From Paracoccus methylarcula (GTDB taxonomy: Bacteria; Pseudomonadota; Alphaproteobacteria; Rhodobacterales; Rhodobacteraceae): DNA of 64,000 nucleotides. Shown here piece by piece: positions 7,820 through 17,326 of this stretch. How positions within the stretch are numbered: the first letter of the stretch is position 1; every line of letters starts with the position of its first letter. The stretch lies in NCBI RefSeq assembly GCF_003007735.2, contig NZ_PXNQ02000014.1, positions 38,212-102,211 of the forward strand, read 5' to 3'. Made by a program: the position numbers and the translations under genes. The notes under the pieces were generated by a model, which saw nothing but the letters and a program-made list of their open reading frames with translations, had not been told where the DNA came from and did no database searches.

Positions 7820-8950
7820 TCACTCTGCGAAGTGGTGGCGCAACTCCTGCCAGAGCCAATTCCAGATCTCGGGCGCACCCTGTTCGACCCACGGTCCGAC
7901 CCGCGCCTCGATATCGGCCAGCGTCACGTCGTATTCGACCCATCCCGCACCGCCGGAGCGCAGGTTCTGGATGGCTGGCTGGCACCGGTCCAGAGCCTTG
8001 GCAAAGATGGCGTCGGGGGTCTCGACAGCCTCGAACTCTCGCCAGAGCGACAGGAATTCCGCGGCTTGCGATACGGGCAACAGACCGAATATCCGCTCTG
8101 CCGCCGCGGTTTCGGCTGCCTGCACGGCCGCTGAATGATGCGCCTGCCCACCGGCCGAATGCAGCGGCACATCGCCGGTATCGATCTCGACCAGATCATG
8201 CAGCAAAAGCATGCGGATGACGCGCCCGGGATCGACCCCGGCCCCGGCATATCCGCCCAGGACCAGCGCATAGAGCGCCAGGTGCCAGCTATGCTCGCCG
8301 CTATTCTCGCGGCGCGAGGCGTCGATCAGCGTGTTGGCGCGATGGACCGATTTCAGCAGGTCGGCTTCGGTCAGGAAGCGCAGGCGCGCAGCCAGATCGC
8401 CACCGGGCAGGGCTTGCCCGTCCAGCAGGGCATCCGCGGCCTCCATCGCCTCGGGCCACTCACGGCGCAGGCGGGCCGCGCGTCCGCCGGACATGTTGTC
8501 CCGCACGATGGCGACGTGATCGGGCAGCGGCTTGCCGGCCATCAGCACCTGGAACAAGGGCTGGCTGTGATCCATCCGCTTGGCCATCCGGGCATCCGGC
8601 GTCTCTGCCGCCTCGAATTCGCGCCACAGCGCATGCAGCGCCTCGCCATCCGGGGCAAGGCCGAACAGGCGCGCGGCGGCGCGTGCCTCGGCCTGCGCGA
8701 CGGCAGAGGCGTCATGGGACAGGTGGATCGGATGATCGCCGGTGTCGATCTCGACCAGGTCATGCAGCAGGGTCATGGCGATGGCGCGATCCGAAGCGCC
8801 AAAGACCATAGCGTAAAGGGCGACATGCCAGCTATGCTCGGCGCTGTTCTCCGGGCGGGAGAGATCCATCAGCACATTCGCCCGCTCGACCGATTTCAGC
8901 CGGTCGGCTTCGCAGAGGAAGGTGAAATGGCGGGGGAGATTGCCATGCAT
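7820..8950 (-). CDS. Tandem HD-domain phosphohydrolase (two YfbR/HDDC2-like domains)
   Basis: Two complete HD hydrolase domains in one 376-residue chain. The first (about 1-185) has EHSWH (His39), LLHDLVEIDTGD (His63-Asp64) and Asp127. The second (about 186-376) has EHSWH (His220), LLLHDLVEIDTGD (His251-Asp252) and Asp321. Both keep the metal-binding set H...HD...D, so both may be active. Single-domain relatives include 5'-deoxynucleotidases such as YfbR (known of the family), so nucleotide dephosphorylation is the best guess. Matching blocks such as LWREFEA(A/V)ETPDA show an internal duplication. The start is preceded by GGGGGAG. The adjacent alpha/beta hydrolase gene lies upstream on the same strand, 43 bp away. 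Confidence 0.82.
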   Translation of the reverse strand: MHGNLPRHFTFLCEADRLKSVERANVLMDLSRPENSAEHSWHVALYAMVFGASDRAIAMTLLHDLVEIDTGDHPIHLSHDASAVAQAEARAAARLFGLAPDGEALHALWREFEAAETPDARMAKRMDHSQPLFQVLMAGKPLPDHVAIVRDNMSGGRAARLRREWPEAMEAADALLDGQALPGGDLAARLRFLTEADLLKSVHRANTLIDASRRENSGEHSWHLALYALVLGGYAGAGVDPGRVIRMLLLHDLVEIDTGDVPLHSAGGQAHHSAAVQAAETAAAERIFGLLPVSQAAEFLSLWREFEAVETPDAIFAKALDRCQPAIQNLRSGGAGWVEYDVTLADIEARVGPWVEQGAPEIWNWLWQELRHHFAE

Positions 8951-8993
8951 GGATGTCGTTCTCCCCCAAGTGGTTGGCCCGGCAGGCTGCCCG

Positions 8994-9656
8994 TCAGCGC
9001 GTCGTTTCGGTCAGCCGCCGCCGCACATAGGCCTGCACGGTATCGATCATCGGCTTCATATGCGCCTCGTCGTCGCGGAAGAAGTGATCGGCGCCCTCGA
9101 TTTCCTCGTGGGTGATGGTGATGCCCTTCTGCTCGCGCAGCTTGCCGACCAGCGAATGGGTGTCCTTGGGAGGCGCCACGCGGTCGGCGGTGCCGTTGAT
9201 GATCAGCCCGGAATTGGGGCAGGGGGCGAGGAAGCTGAAATCATACATGTTCGCGGGCGGCGCGACCGAAATGAATCCGGTGATCTCGGGCCGCCGCATC
9301 AGCAGTTGCATCCCGATCCAGGCGCCAAAGCTGAAACCCGCGACCCAGCAATGCTTGGAATTCGGGTTCATCGCCTGCAGGTAATCCAGCGCCGAGGCCG
9401 CATCGGAAAGCTCGCCCACGCCCTGGTCGAACTCACCCTGCGAGCGGCCCACCCCGCGGAAATTGAACCGCATCACGGTAAAGCCCATGTTGTGGAATGC
9501 GTAATGCAGGTTATAGACCACCCGGTTGTTCATCGTGCCGCCATATTGCGGATGCGGATGCAGGATGATGGCGATGGGCGCGTCCGGTATGCCGGCCTGC
9601 GGATGGTAGCGGCCTTCGAGGCGGCCTTCGGGGCCCGGAAAAATCAACTCTGGCAT
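8994..9656 (-). CDS. Alpha/beta hydrolase
   Basis: Small (220-residue) cytoplasmic alpha/beta hydrolase of unknown substrate. The nucleophile elbow is GFSFG (Ser109), the acid is in GTADRVAPP (Asp158) and the histidine in GADHFF (His191), so the triad is complete. An early HPHPQYGGTMNN segment forms the oxyanion region as in dienelactone-hydrolase-like proteins. It is divergent from iscR, sharing about 180 bp of upstream DNA. In other Rhodobacteraceae a similar hydrolase sits near the isc-suf genes (recalled, not checked). Confidence 0.85.
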   Translation of the reverse strand: MPELIFPGPEGRLEGRYHPQAGIPDAPIAIILHPHPQYGGTMNNRVVYNLHYAFHNMGFTVMRFNFRGVGRSQGEFDQGVGELSDAASALDYLQAMNPNSKHCWVAGFSFGAWIGMQLLMRRPEITGFISVAPPANMYDFSFLAPCPNSGLIINGTADRVAPPKDTHSLVGKLREQKGITITHEEIEGADHFFRDDEAHMKPMIDTVQAYVRRRLTETTR

Positions 9657-9684
9657 CGTCTTCCTTCAGCGGCTTGGAGGTTTC

Positions 9685-9713
9685 TTGACGCATTCGCGCC
9701 AGGCTTCTAGACC
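9685..9713 (+). promoter_or_regulatory. Probable iscR promoter
   Basis: TTGACG (9685-9690) and TAGACC (9708-9713) are separated by exactly 17 bases and read toward iscR, leaving an untranslated leader of roughly 115 bases. The -35 is strong and the -10 moderate. I did not find a clear IscR-type inverted repeat over it. Confidence 0.5.
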
Positions 9714-9835
9714 GAATATCTGGGAAGCCTGCGCAGCGGGCGCAAGAAACGGGCCTTCGGGGCATAACGCAGCCGTGCGGGCGCCGTCAATCTGTGGCGG
9801 GAATGCCGCAGGGTGGCAGGGGAGGAACAAGACCG

Positions 9836-10294
9836 ATGAAACTGTCAACCAAGGGCCGCTACGCCATCATCGCGCTGGTCGATCTGGCGATCGCGCGTGG
9901 GGACGAACTGACCTCGCTGGCCGAGATCTCGAAACGCCAGGATATCTCGCTGCCTTATCTCGAACAGCTTTTCGTCCGCCTGCGCCGCGCCGAGCTGGTC
10001 TCTTCGGTGCGCGGCCCCGGCGGCGGCTATCGCCTTGCCCGCGCCCCGGAAACGATCCGCATCTCCGAGATCCTCGAGGCCGTGGACGAAACCGTCAGCG
10101 CCATGCATGTGGGGGCGGGGGCGTCGGGCGGGGTGTCGGGCTCGCGCGCGCAGACGCTGTCGAACCGGCTGTGGGAAAGCCTGTCGGCGCATGTCTATGT
10201 GTTCCTGCATAATCACTCGCTGGCGGATGTGGCCAAGAATCAGCTATTGCCATGCCCGGCCCTGCCGCAGCTCCTGAACGTGGTGGATGAATAG
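9836..10294 (+). CDS. iscR: Rrf2-family regulator, single-cysteine IscR type
   Basis: Winged-helix regulator of iron-sulfur cluster genes. The 152-residue protein begins MKLSTKGRYAIIALVDLA, with the Rrf2 helix-turn-helix and wing SVRGPGGGYRLAR. The three clustered cysteines that hold the [2Fe-2S] cluster in E. coli IscR are absent; that region reads GAGASGGVSGSR. The only cysteine is near the C-terminus (about Cys140, in LLPCPALPQ). Rhodobacter IscR has been described as an unusual single-cysteine type, so this fits the group rather than loss of function. The start at 9836 has GGAGG upstream. No isc or suf genes follow in this window, which is unusual for iscR. Confidence 0.85.
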   Translation: MKLSTKGRYAIIALVDLAIARGDELTSLAEISKRQDISLPYLEQLFVRLRRAELVSSVRGPGGGYRLARAPETIRISEILEAVDETVSAMHVGAGASGGVSGSRAQTLSNRLWESLSAHVYVFLHNHSLADVAKNQLLPCPALPQLLNVVDE

Positions 10295-10398
10295 GGACGT
10301 TCCGCCGCGCCTTGCCGGATCGTTCCCTGTAAACCTTGCCGCCTCTCACGGAATATCCCGCAGTGGCCCGGTGGCGGGGGGCTGCAAAAGGAGATGCC

Positions 10399-11262
10399 AT
10401 GAAACCCGAATATCCGGATCACCCCGCGCCAGCCGATGCTGCGGACCGTCGCGCCGTCGCCCCGGTCATCTGCTATCCGGTCGATGCCCTGCCGCGTCCC
10501 GATCTGGCCGCCTACCGCGCCGCCCGCGCCGGATGGATCCCTGTTGCACAGGTGACGGTGCCGCCGCGAGACGCGCGTTGCTTCGAGGTCCCTGCCGGGC
10601 ATTTCTTTCGCATCACAAGCGTCGAGGGGCCGCAGGTCGGCGATCTGAACCTGTGGTCGGCCGACCTGTCCGAGCGCTTCTATTCCGGCAAGAGCCGGGC
10701 GCTGCACGGCACCCATCTGGGCACGGGCGATCGAATGTGGTCCTCCTTCCCGACGCTGAGGCCATTGGCCACGATCACCGAGGATACGCTGGACTGGTAT
10801 GGTTTCGACGAATATGGCGGCGGTGTCCATGACGTGATCGGCACGCGCTGCGATCCCTATACGCATAACCTTTTGTCCGATGGCGGGCAGTATCACCATT
10901 GCTGCCATTCGAACCTGACCCGTACCCTGGCCGAACATCGCGGCATGCCGCTGGCCGAGGCGGAAACGCATGTGCATGACGTGCTCAATGTCTTCATGTG
11001 CACCGGCTTCACCCGCGACACCGGGCAGTATTTCATGAAGGCCAGCCCGGTGCGCCCCGGCGACTACCTGGAATTCTTCGCCGAGATCGACCTGCTGGGC
11101 GCATTGTCGGCCTGTCCCGGCGGCGATTGCGGCAGCGTGCATTCCTCGGACGAGGCGGCCTGCCATCCGCTGCTGGTCGAGATTTTCCGGCCCAAGGCGC
11201 CGCCCGCGGGCTGGCTGCCGCCATCGCCGAACGGGTATGATCGCAGCCACGGTGCAGGGTGA
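10399..11262 (+). CDS. DUF1989 urea-carboxylase-associated family protein
   Basis: A 287-residue cytoplasmic protein of the DUF1989 family. Members often sit beside urea amidolyase or aminomethyltransferase genes and may handle small amines or serve as accessory proteins (known of the family, role unclear). Family blocks: VPAGHFFRITSVEGPQVGDLNLW, FTLRP-like FPTLRPLATITEDT, YHHCCHSNLTR, and SACPGGDCGS followed by CHPLLVEIF. The cluster of cysteines and histidines suggests metal binding. The start at 10399 has AAAAGGAG upstream. It stands alone, with ftsW 117 bp downstream. Confidence 0.82.
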   Translation: MKPEYPDHPAPADAADRRAVAPVICYPVDALPRPDLAAYRAARAGWIPVAQVTVPPRDARCFEVPAGHFFRITSVEGPQVGDLNLWSADLSERFYSGKSRALHGTHLGTGDRMWSSFPTLRPLATITEDTLDWYGFDEYGGGVHDVIGTRCDPYTHNLLSDGGQYHHCCHSNLTRTLAEHRGMPLAEAETHVHDVLNVFMCTGFTRDTGQYFMKASPVRPGDYLEFFAEIDLLGALSACPGGDCGSVHSSDEAACHPLLVEIFRPKAPPAGWLPPSPNGYDRSHGAG

Positions 11263-11379
11263 CGAGCGGCAATGCGCGGCAATGCACAATAGAGAGTGGC
11301 GCGGGACGAGGTTTCGCGCTATGCTGCCCCCAGATCCGGATAAACCGGACATGATCGAGGCAGTGACGGCAGTATTCCC

Positions 11380-12543
11380 ATGACCGAGATGGTCTTTGGC
11401 ACGGCCCCTACGCGGGCAGGTGATCCGATTCTTCCAAGATGGTGGCGTACCATCGACAAATGGTCCCTGGCCTGCGTGCTGGGGCTTTTCGCGATGGGGT
11501 TGCTTCTTGGGCTGGCGGCATCGGTTCCGCTGGCCGAAAAGAACAACCTGCCGCGGTTCTATTACGTCGAAAGACAGGCCGCATTCGGCGGGATGGCCCT
11601 GATCGTGATGCTGGTCTTCTCGATGATGTCCCCCCGGCAGGTGCGGCGCCTGGGAGTGCTGGGTTTCATCGGCGCTCTTCTGCTGATCCTCGCATTGCCG
11701 GTGATCGGGACCGATCACGGCAAGGGTGCGGTCCGCTGGCTCAGTATCGCGGGGTTGTCGCTGCAACCCTCGGAATTCCTGAAACCCGGTTTCGTGGCGC
11801 TTTGCGCCTGGTTCATGGCTGCCAGCCAGGAGGTCGGAGGGCCTCCGGGCAAGCTCTATTCCTTCATCACGGCCTGCGTGATCGTGGTGCTGCTGGCGCT
11901 GCAACCCGATTTCGGGCAGGCCTCGCTGGTGCTGTTCGCATGGCTGGTGATGTATTTCGTGGCCGGTGCGCCGATGGTGCTCTTGCTCGGGGTGGCCGGG
12001 CTGGCCGGTTTCGGCGGCTTTCTTGCCTATGGCGCTTCCGAGCATTTCGCCCGCCGCATCAACGGTTTCCTGTCACCCGATATCGATCCGCGCACGCAGA
12101 TCGGCTATGCGACCAATGCCATCCAGGAAGGCGGGTTCTTCGGCGTCGGCGTGGGCGAGGGCAGCGTGAAATGGTCGCTGCCCGACGCGCATACCGATTT
12201 CATCATCGCCGTGGCGGCCGAGGAATACGGGCTGATCATGGTGCTGGCGATCATCGCGCTCTACTGCACCATCGTCGTGCGCTCGCTGCTGCGCCTGCTG
12301 AAAGAGCGCGACCCTTTCGCCCGGATCGCGGGCACCGGTCTGGCCTGCTCCTTCGGGGTGCAGGCGCTGATCAATATGGGCGTCGCGGTGCGATTGCTTC
12401 CGGCCAAGGGGATGACACTGCCATTCGTGAGCTATGGCGGCTCTTCGGTCATCGCCTCGGCGGTCGCGATGGGGGCGCTGCTGGCGTTGACGCGGACTCG
12501 TCCGCAAGGCGAGATCGCCGAGATCCTGCGGCGGGGGCACTGA
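11380..12543 (+). CDS. ftsW: Peptidoglycan glycosyltransferase FtsW
   Basis: SEDS-family membrane enzyme that polymerises lipid II at the division site with its partner PBP. The 387-residue protein has about ten membrane helices. SEDS signatures are visible: [19 protein letters not shown] near 117-135, the extracellular [18 protein letters not shown], and a C-terminal [13 protein letters not shown]. It opens the dcw run here. The TGA stop overlaps the murG ATG (TGATG), indicating translational coupling. Confidence 0.95.
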   Translation: MTEMVFGTAPTRAGDPILPRWWRTIDKWSLACVLGLFAMGLLLGLAASVPLAEKNNLPRFYYVERQAAFGGMALIVMLVFSMMSPRQVRRLGVLGFIGALLLILALPVIGTDHGKGAVRWLSIAGLSLQPSEFLKPGFVALCAWFMAASQEVGGPPGKLYSFITACVIVVLLALQPDFGQASLVLFAWLVMYFVAGAPMVLLLGVAGLAGFGGFLAYGASEHFARRINGFLSPDIDPRTQIGYATNAIQEGGFFGVGVGEGSVKWSLPDAHTDFIIAVAAEEYGLIMVLAIIALYCTIVVRSLLRLLKERDPFARIAGTGLACSFGVQALINMGVAVRLLPAKGMTLPFVSYGGSSVIASAVAMGALLALTRTRPQGEIAEILRRGH

Positions 12544-13628
12544 TGTCCACACCCTTGGCCCTGATCGCCGCCGGTGGGACCGGCGGCCACATGTTTCCCG
12601 CGCAGGCGCTGGCCGAATTGCTGCTGGCCGAGGGCTGGCGCGTCAGGCTGTCCACCGACGAGCGCGGCGCGCGCTATGCGGGCGGCTTTCCCGAGGCGGT
12701 CGAGCGCTCGGTGGTGCCATCGGCGACAACGGCCCGGGGCGGTATCATCGGCAAGCTGACCGCACCGTTCAAGATTGCGGCCGGGGTGATGGCCGCGCGC
12801 AAGGGATTTCGCCGCGACCGTCCCGCGGTGGTGATCGGTTTCGGCGGGTATCCCACGATTCCGGCGCTGGCGGCGGCGGTCAGCATGGGGCTGCCCCGGA
12901 TGATCCATGAACAGAACGGCGTGATGGGGCGGGTGAACCGGCTCTTCGCGCGCCGGGTAGACCGCATCGCCTGCGGGATATGGCCGACCGAATTGCCCGC
13001 GGATGTCGAGGGCATCCATACCGGTAACCCGATCCGCGCCTCGGTGCTGGAACGGGCCGGTGCGGCCTATGCGCTTCCGGCGCAGGGGGATTTGCATCTT
13101 CTGGTGATCGGTGGCTCGCAAGGGGCGCGGGTCCTGTCGGATATCGTGCCCGAGGCCATCGCTGCACTGCCCGAGCCGCTGCGCGCACGGCTCCGTGTCA
13201 GCCATCAGGCCCGTGCCGAGGATGGCGACAGGGTGATCGAGGCCTATCGGCAGGCGGGTGTCCGGGCCGAGGTGCAGGCCTTTTTCGGCGACGTCCCCGA
13301 GCGGCTGGAAAAGGCGCAACTGGTCATCAGCCGGTCCGGCGCATCCTCGATCGCCGATATCACGGCGATCGGACGGCCCGCGATCCTGATCCCGCTGGCC
13401 AGCGCAACCGGAGATCACCAGACTGCCAATGCGCGCGCCCTGGCCGAGGGCGGTGCGGCGCTTGTCCGTCCGGAATCCGAGCTTGACGCAGAGAGCCTGA
13501 TGGGCGACATCCGCGACCTTCTGAGCGACCCCGCGCGGGCGCAGGAGATGGCCGCCGCCGCCTTGCTGCTTGGCCGTCCCGATGCGGCGCGCCGCCTTTA
13601 TGATATAGTGACGGAGATAGTAGCATGA
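12543..13628 (+). CDS. murG: UDP-GlcNAc:lipid I N-acetylglucosaminyltransferase MurG
   Basis: Adds GlcNAc to lipid I to form lipid II on the inner face of the cytoplasmic membrane. The 361-residue GT-B protein begins [19 protein letters not shown] with the first glycine-rich loop. [12 protein letters not shown] and [13 protein letters not shown] follow, and the C-terminal donor site has [14 protein letters not shown] and [22 protein letters not shown]. All are full-length MurG hallmarks. It overlaps ftsW and murC by ATGA-type junctions. Confidence 0.96.
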   Translation: MSTPLALIAAGGTGGHMFPAQALAELLLAEGWRVRLSTDERGARYAGGFPEAVERSVVPSATTARGGIIGKLTAPFKIAAGVMAARKGFRRDRPAVVIGFGGYPTIPALAAAVSMGLPRMIHEQNGVMGRVNRLFARRVDRIACGIWPTELPADVEGIHTGNPIRASVLERAGAAYALPAQGDLHLLVIGGSQGARVLSDIVPEAIAALPEPLRARLRVSHQARAEDGDRVIEAYRQAGVRAEVQAFFGDVPERLEKAQLVISRSGASSIADITAIGRPAILIPLASATGDHQTANARALAEGGAALVRPESELDAESLMGDIRDLLSDPARAQEMAAAALLLGRPDAARRLYDIVTEIVA

Positions 13629-15052
13629 ACGCCGCGACCAAATTGCCATTCGATCTCGGTCCGATCCATTTCACCGGCATCGGCGGCATCGGTATGTCCG
13701 GCATCGCCGAGGTGCTGCTGACGCTTGGTTATTCCGTGCAGGGCAGCGACCTGAAGCGGTCCAAGATCACCGACCGGCTGGAAGGGCTGGGCGCGAAGAT
13801 CTTCGAGGGGCAGGAGGCCGCGAATATCGGCGAGGCCGGTGTCGTGGTCATCTCGACCGCGATCAAGAAGGGCAATCCCGAGCTGGAAGAGGCCCGACGC
13901 CGCGGCCTGCCGGTGGTGCGCCGCGCCGAGATGCTGGCCGAGCTGATGCGGATGAAGTCGAATATCGCCGTCGCCGGAACCCATGGCAAGACGACGACCA
14001 CCACCATGGTCGCCACGCTGCTCGATGCGGGCGGGCTTGATCCGACGGTCATCAATGGCGGGGTGATCCATGCCTATGGCTCGAACGCGCGGGCCGGAGA
14101 GGGCGAGTGGATGGTGGTCGAGGCCGATGAGAGCGATGGCAGTTTCAATCGCCTGCCCGCCGATATCGCCATCGTCACCAATATCGATCCCGAACATATG
14201 GAGCATTGGGGCAGTTTCGACGCGCTGCGCCAGGGCTTTTACGATTTCACCTCGGGGATTCCCTTCTATGGGCTCGCGGTGTGCTGCACCGATCATCCCG
14301 AGGTTCAGGCCCTGGTCGGGCGCCTGACGGATCGCCGGGTGGTGACATTCGGCTTCAATGCGCAGGCGGATGTGCGGGCGGTGAACCTGCATTACGACAA
14401 GGGCATTGCGCATTTCGATATCGCCCTGCAGGGCGAGCGCGACGGCTCCGGCGATGAAGGCGGGATGATCGAAGGCTGCACCCTGCCGATGCCGGGTGAT
14501 CACAATGTCTCGAACTGCCTCGCCGCTGTGGCGGTCGCCCGCCATCTTGGCATGAAGAAATCCGAGATCCGCGGCGCGCTGGCGAATTTCGCCGGGGTCG
14601 GGCGGCGCTTCACCCGTGTCGGAGAGGTGGACGGCGTGACCATCATCGACGATTACGGCCATCACCCGGTCGAGATCGCCGCCGTGCTGAAAGCCGCCCG
14701 CCAGGCCAGCAGCGGCCGGGTCATCGCCGTGCACCAGCCGCATCGCTATTCCCGCCTCTCGAGCCTCTTCGACGATTTCTGCACCTGTTTCAACGAGGCC
14801 GATGTCGTCGCCATCGCCGAGGTCTATGCGGCCGGTGAGGATCCGATCCCCGGCGCCACCCGCGACGATCTGGTTGCCGGGCTGATCGCCCATGGCCATC
14901 GTCATGCCCGCGCGATCCTCAGCGAGGGCGATTTGACGCGGCTGGTGCGCGAACAGGCCCGTCCCGGCGACATGGTCGTCTGCCTCGGGGCGGGAACGAT
15001 CTCGGGCTGGGCGAATGCGCTTCCGGACCGGCTGCGGGACGAGGCCGCATGA
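13625..15052 (+). CDS. murC: UDP-N-acetylmuramate--L-alanine ligase MurC
   Basis: ATP-dependent addition of L-alanine to UDP-MurNAc, the first amino acid of the peptidoglycan stem; cytoplasmic. The 475-residue protein has the N-terminal Rossmann motif [16 protein letters not shown], the ATP loop [11 protein letters not shown] (about 119-129), the central EADESDGSF, and the C-terminal [11 protein letters not shown] and HQPHRYSR. Domain order and length are normal. Its start and stop both overlap neighbours by four bases. Confidence 0.97.
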   Translation: MNAATKLPFDLGPIHFTGIGGIGMSGIAEVLLTLGYSVQGSDLKRSKITDRLEGLGAKIFEGQEAANIGEAGVVVISTAIKKGNPELEEARRRGLPVVRRAEMLAELMRMKSNIAVAGTHGKTTTTTMVATLLDAGGLDPTVINGGVIHAYGSNARAGEGEWMVVEADESDGSFNRLPADIAIVTNIDPEHMEHWGSFDALRQGFYDFTSGIPFYGLAVCCTDHPEVQALVGRLTDRRVVTFGFNAQADVRAVNLHYDKGIAHFDIALQGERDGSGDEGGMIEGCTLPMPGDHNVSNCLAAVAVARHLGMKKSEIRGALANFAGVGRRFTRVGEVDGVTIIDDYGHHPVEIAAVLKAARQASSGRVIAVHQPHRYSRLSSLFDDFCTCFNEADVVAIAEVYAAGEDPIPGATRDDLVAGLIAHGHRHARAILSEGDLTRLVREQARPGDMVVCLGAGTISGWANALPDRLRDEAA

Positions 15053-15327
15053 ATGATCCCCATGTCATTTCCGGTGCGCTGGCGTTGTCCTGGCTGATTC
15101 TGGCGGGGCTGCTCCCACGGATCGCGTGGCGCTACAGAAACCCCGCATCCTGGGGAATGATCGTGATAGGAGTGCCGGTGCTGGGTTGGCTGACCCTGCA
15201 TTGGGGGCCGGGAGTCGGCGTTGCCGCCTTCGCGCTCGGGTTTGGCGTGCTGGTGCTCCAGCCATTGCGCCCAAGGGGCGACAAGGCGGAACGGACCCTG
15301 CACGACACGGGGCCGGGAACTACGTGA
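15049..15327 (+). CDS. DUF2484 small membrane protein
   Basis: A 92-residue protein with three hydrophobic stretches (about 8-25, 35-50 and 54-70) separated by short basic loops (RIAWRYRNP). Proteins of this type are recurrent between murC and murB in Rhodobacteraceae (recalled). The position suggests a role in envelope synthesis, but nothing is proven. It overlaps murC at the start (ATGA) and the next small gene at the stop (GTGA), so the three are probably translated together. Confidence 0.8.
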   Translation: MNDPHVISGALALSWLILAGLLPRIAWRYRNPASWGMIVIGVPVLGWLTLHWGPGVGVAAFALGFGVLVLQPLRPRGDKAERTLHDTGPGTT

Positions 15328-15671
15328 ATCCGCTGCTGATCTCGGCGGCCTGCCTGATCGGTGCGGGGGCCGTCGCGCTCGGCTGTTCCGCGCTGCGGTT
15401 GCGCTGGCCACTGACCGCGCTGTCACTGCTGCTGGCGGTGATCGCGTTGCAACTGACTGATGCTGCCCGCGGGCGGAACGGGGTGCATGATCTCGGCGCA
15501 TGGCTGGCAATGAGACATACGGTCGTTCCCGCCTTGCTGGGCATTGCCTTGGGGGCCGTGATCGGAAAGAGCCGCGGCTGGCACTTGCGACATCATGGCT
15601 GGCAGGGCGGAGCGACCGTCGCCGCGCTGATCCTGAGCCTCTTTGCTGCGGGATATACCCTGCTTCTCTGA
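15324..15671 (+). CDS. Small integral membrane protein, function unknown
   Basis: GTG start at 15324 overlapping the DUF2484 stop; 115 residues. Four hydrophobic segments are visible: residues about 3-22, 27-45, 70-88 and 96-114. They are joined by a short soluble stretch (TDAARGRNGVHDLGAWLAMRH). I do not recognise a family. The tight coupling to murC and DUF2484 argues for a real gene with an envelope-related role. It is the last plus-strand gene before the reverse-strand YHS gene. Confidence 0.65.
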   Translation: MNPLLISAACLIGAGAVALGCSALRLRWPLTALSLLLAVIALQLTDAARGRNGVHDLGAWLAMRHTVVPALLGIALGAVIGKSRGWHLRHHGWQGGATVAALILSLFAAGYTLLL

Positions 15672-15727
15672 AAGGGCCTGTGGCATGTCCGCCAAGGCAT
15701 GCGCGGCATGCGGCAAGGCGCCGAAGA

Positions 15728-16246
15728 TCAGTTCCCGAGCGGGGCCGGGGACCTGAAACCCGGGATTGCTTGGGTCGATGCCTCGTCCGGCTCGATTTCG
15801 GGCCAGTTCTCCTCCGCCAGGTCGATATTGCCCGGGATGTCCCTTTCCCAGTAAGCGGCGACTTTCGGGGTGATATTCAGGTAAAGCCTGCCATCGACGA
15901 TCCGCCACAGGTTCGGATTTCCCGGCACCTTGTTGTTCCTTGAGACGCCATAGGCACAGTGGCCGTCATATTGCGGGGCGAAATAAGCCGGGTTTTCAAG
16001 GTACCTGACACGGTTTTCCGTGGTCGCGAAGGCGAAGACCGCCCCGTTATACTCGGCGGTGATACCTGCCTTGCCGGGAATGGCAGCTGGCTGGGGCAAG
16101 CCGGGGGCTGCCTGGCCGAGATCGCGATAGGCGACGACGTCGTAGCCAGATACGGCAAAGCCCGTCGGGTCGATGAATTGCTCGCCCGCGAAGGCCGGAA
16201 AACCCAGACCGGCGGCAAGGATAACGGCAAGGAAGAGAGGTTTCAT
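15728..16246 (-). CDS. Exported YHS-domain protein
   Basis: A 172-residue periplasmic protein. Residues 1-20 (MKPLFLAVILAAGLGFPAFA) are a signal peptide. The YHS core runs about 27-125: GFAVSGYDVVAYRDLGQA, EYNGAVFAFATTENRVRYLENPAYFAPQYDGHCAYGVS, and a final YLNITPKVAAYWERD. YHS domains are small metal-associated modules (known), but no clear ligand set can be named here beyond the Cys-Ala-Tyr-Gly loop. It lies on the opposite strand between two dcw genes and so breaks the operon. Confidence 0.82.
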   Translation of the reverse strand: MKPLFLAVILAAGLGFPAFAGEQFIDPTGFAVSGYDVVAYRDLGQAAPGLPQPAAIPGKAGITAEYNGAVFAFATTENRVRYLENPAYFAPQYDGHCAYGVSRNNKVPGNPNLWRIVDGRLYLNITPKVAAYWERDIPGNIDLAEENWPEIEPDEASTQAIPGFRSPAPLGN

Positions 16247-16385
16247 CGTGATACCTGGGTTGCGGGTCTGTCATCGCCATTACGTTCCCGGACCGGATGT
16301 CTTACAAGGGCTCACGCATCTGTGATCGCCGGGTGGGCGGGAGCGGCAGATTGACCTTCGCGGGAGCCCTGTTTACCAGCATGTC

Positions 16386-17326
16386 ATGACTTTCGATCTG
16401 CCCAGCCCTCGTGGCGCCCTGACACCGAACCGTCCCCTGGACAGCCTGACATGGCTGCGCGTGGGCGGGCCTGCCGATTGGCTGTTCCAGCCCGCCGATG
16501 CCGGGGACCTGGCCGATTTCCTGCGCCAGCTGGACCCGGCGATACCGGTTTTCCCCATCGGCGTGGGCAGCAACCTGATCGTGCGCGATGGCGGGATCCG
16601 GGGCGTGGTGATCCGGCTCGGGCGCGGTTTCAACACGATCACGGCCGAGGACGACCGGGTGATTGCCGGGGCAGGGGCGCTGGATGCCCATGTCGCAAGG
16701 CGGGCGGCGGATGCGGGGCTGGACCTGACCTTCCTGCGCACCATTCCCGGCAGTATCGGCGGGGCGGTCAGCATGAATGCCGGATGCTACGGCTCTTACA
16801 CGGCCGATCACCTGATCGAAGTGAGAGGGGTTACGCGTGACGGGCGAGAAGAGGTGCTGACGCCCGCAGATCTGCGCTTTGCCTATCGCCATTCGGACTT
16901 GCCGGAAGGCTGGATCGTCACCGAGGCGGTGCTGCGGGCTGACAGGGGCGAGCCCGATGCCCTGCATCGGAAAATGGCCGATCAACTGGCCAGGCGCGAC
17001 GCGACACAGCGACCCGGGAGCGCAGCGCCGGTTCGACCTTCCGCAACCCGGCGGGGTTCAGCTCGACCGGGCGGGAAGATGACACGCATGAGTTGAAGGC
17101 GTGGTCGCTGATCGACCGGGCGGGGTTGCGCGGCCATAGCTGGGGCGGTGCGCAGATGTCCGAAAAGCACCCGAATTTCCTGCTCAATACCGGCGGGGCG
17201 ACGGCGGACGACCTTGAGACCCTGGGAGAACTGGTCCGCCGCCGGGTACTGGAGGATAGCGGCTACGAGCTCCAGTGGGAGGTGATCCGCGTGGGTGATC
17301 CCTTGCCCGAGAAGGAACAGGGCTGA
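16386..17326 (+). CDS. murB: UDP-N-acetylenolpyruvoylglucosamine reductase MurB, split by an apparent frameshift
   Basis: NADPH/FAD-dependent reduction that completes UDP-MurNAc synthesis. The first frame (from 16386) gives [28 protein letters not shown] and the FAD/substrate block [21 protein letters not shown]. After Gln in DATQ (codon at 17007-17009) the frame is lost and runs to a stop at 17096. In the other frame the protein continues [45 protein letters not shown] and WEVIRVG, ending at 17326. The second part carries the catalytic serine (GSTF) and glutamate (WEV), so the first part alone would be inactive. Adding one base at about 17010 restores a 313-residue protein of normal length. 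Since murB is essential, a sequence error is more likely than a real break. Confidence 0.85.
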
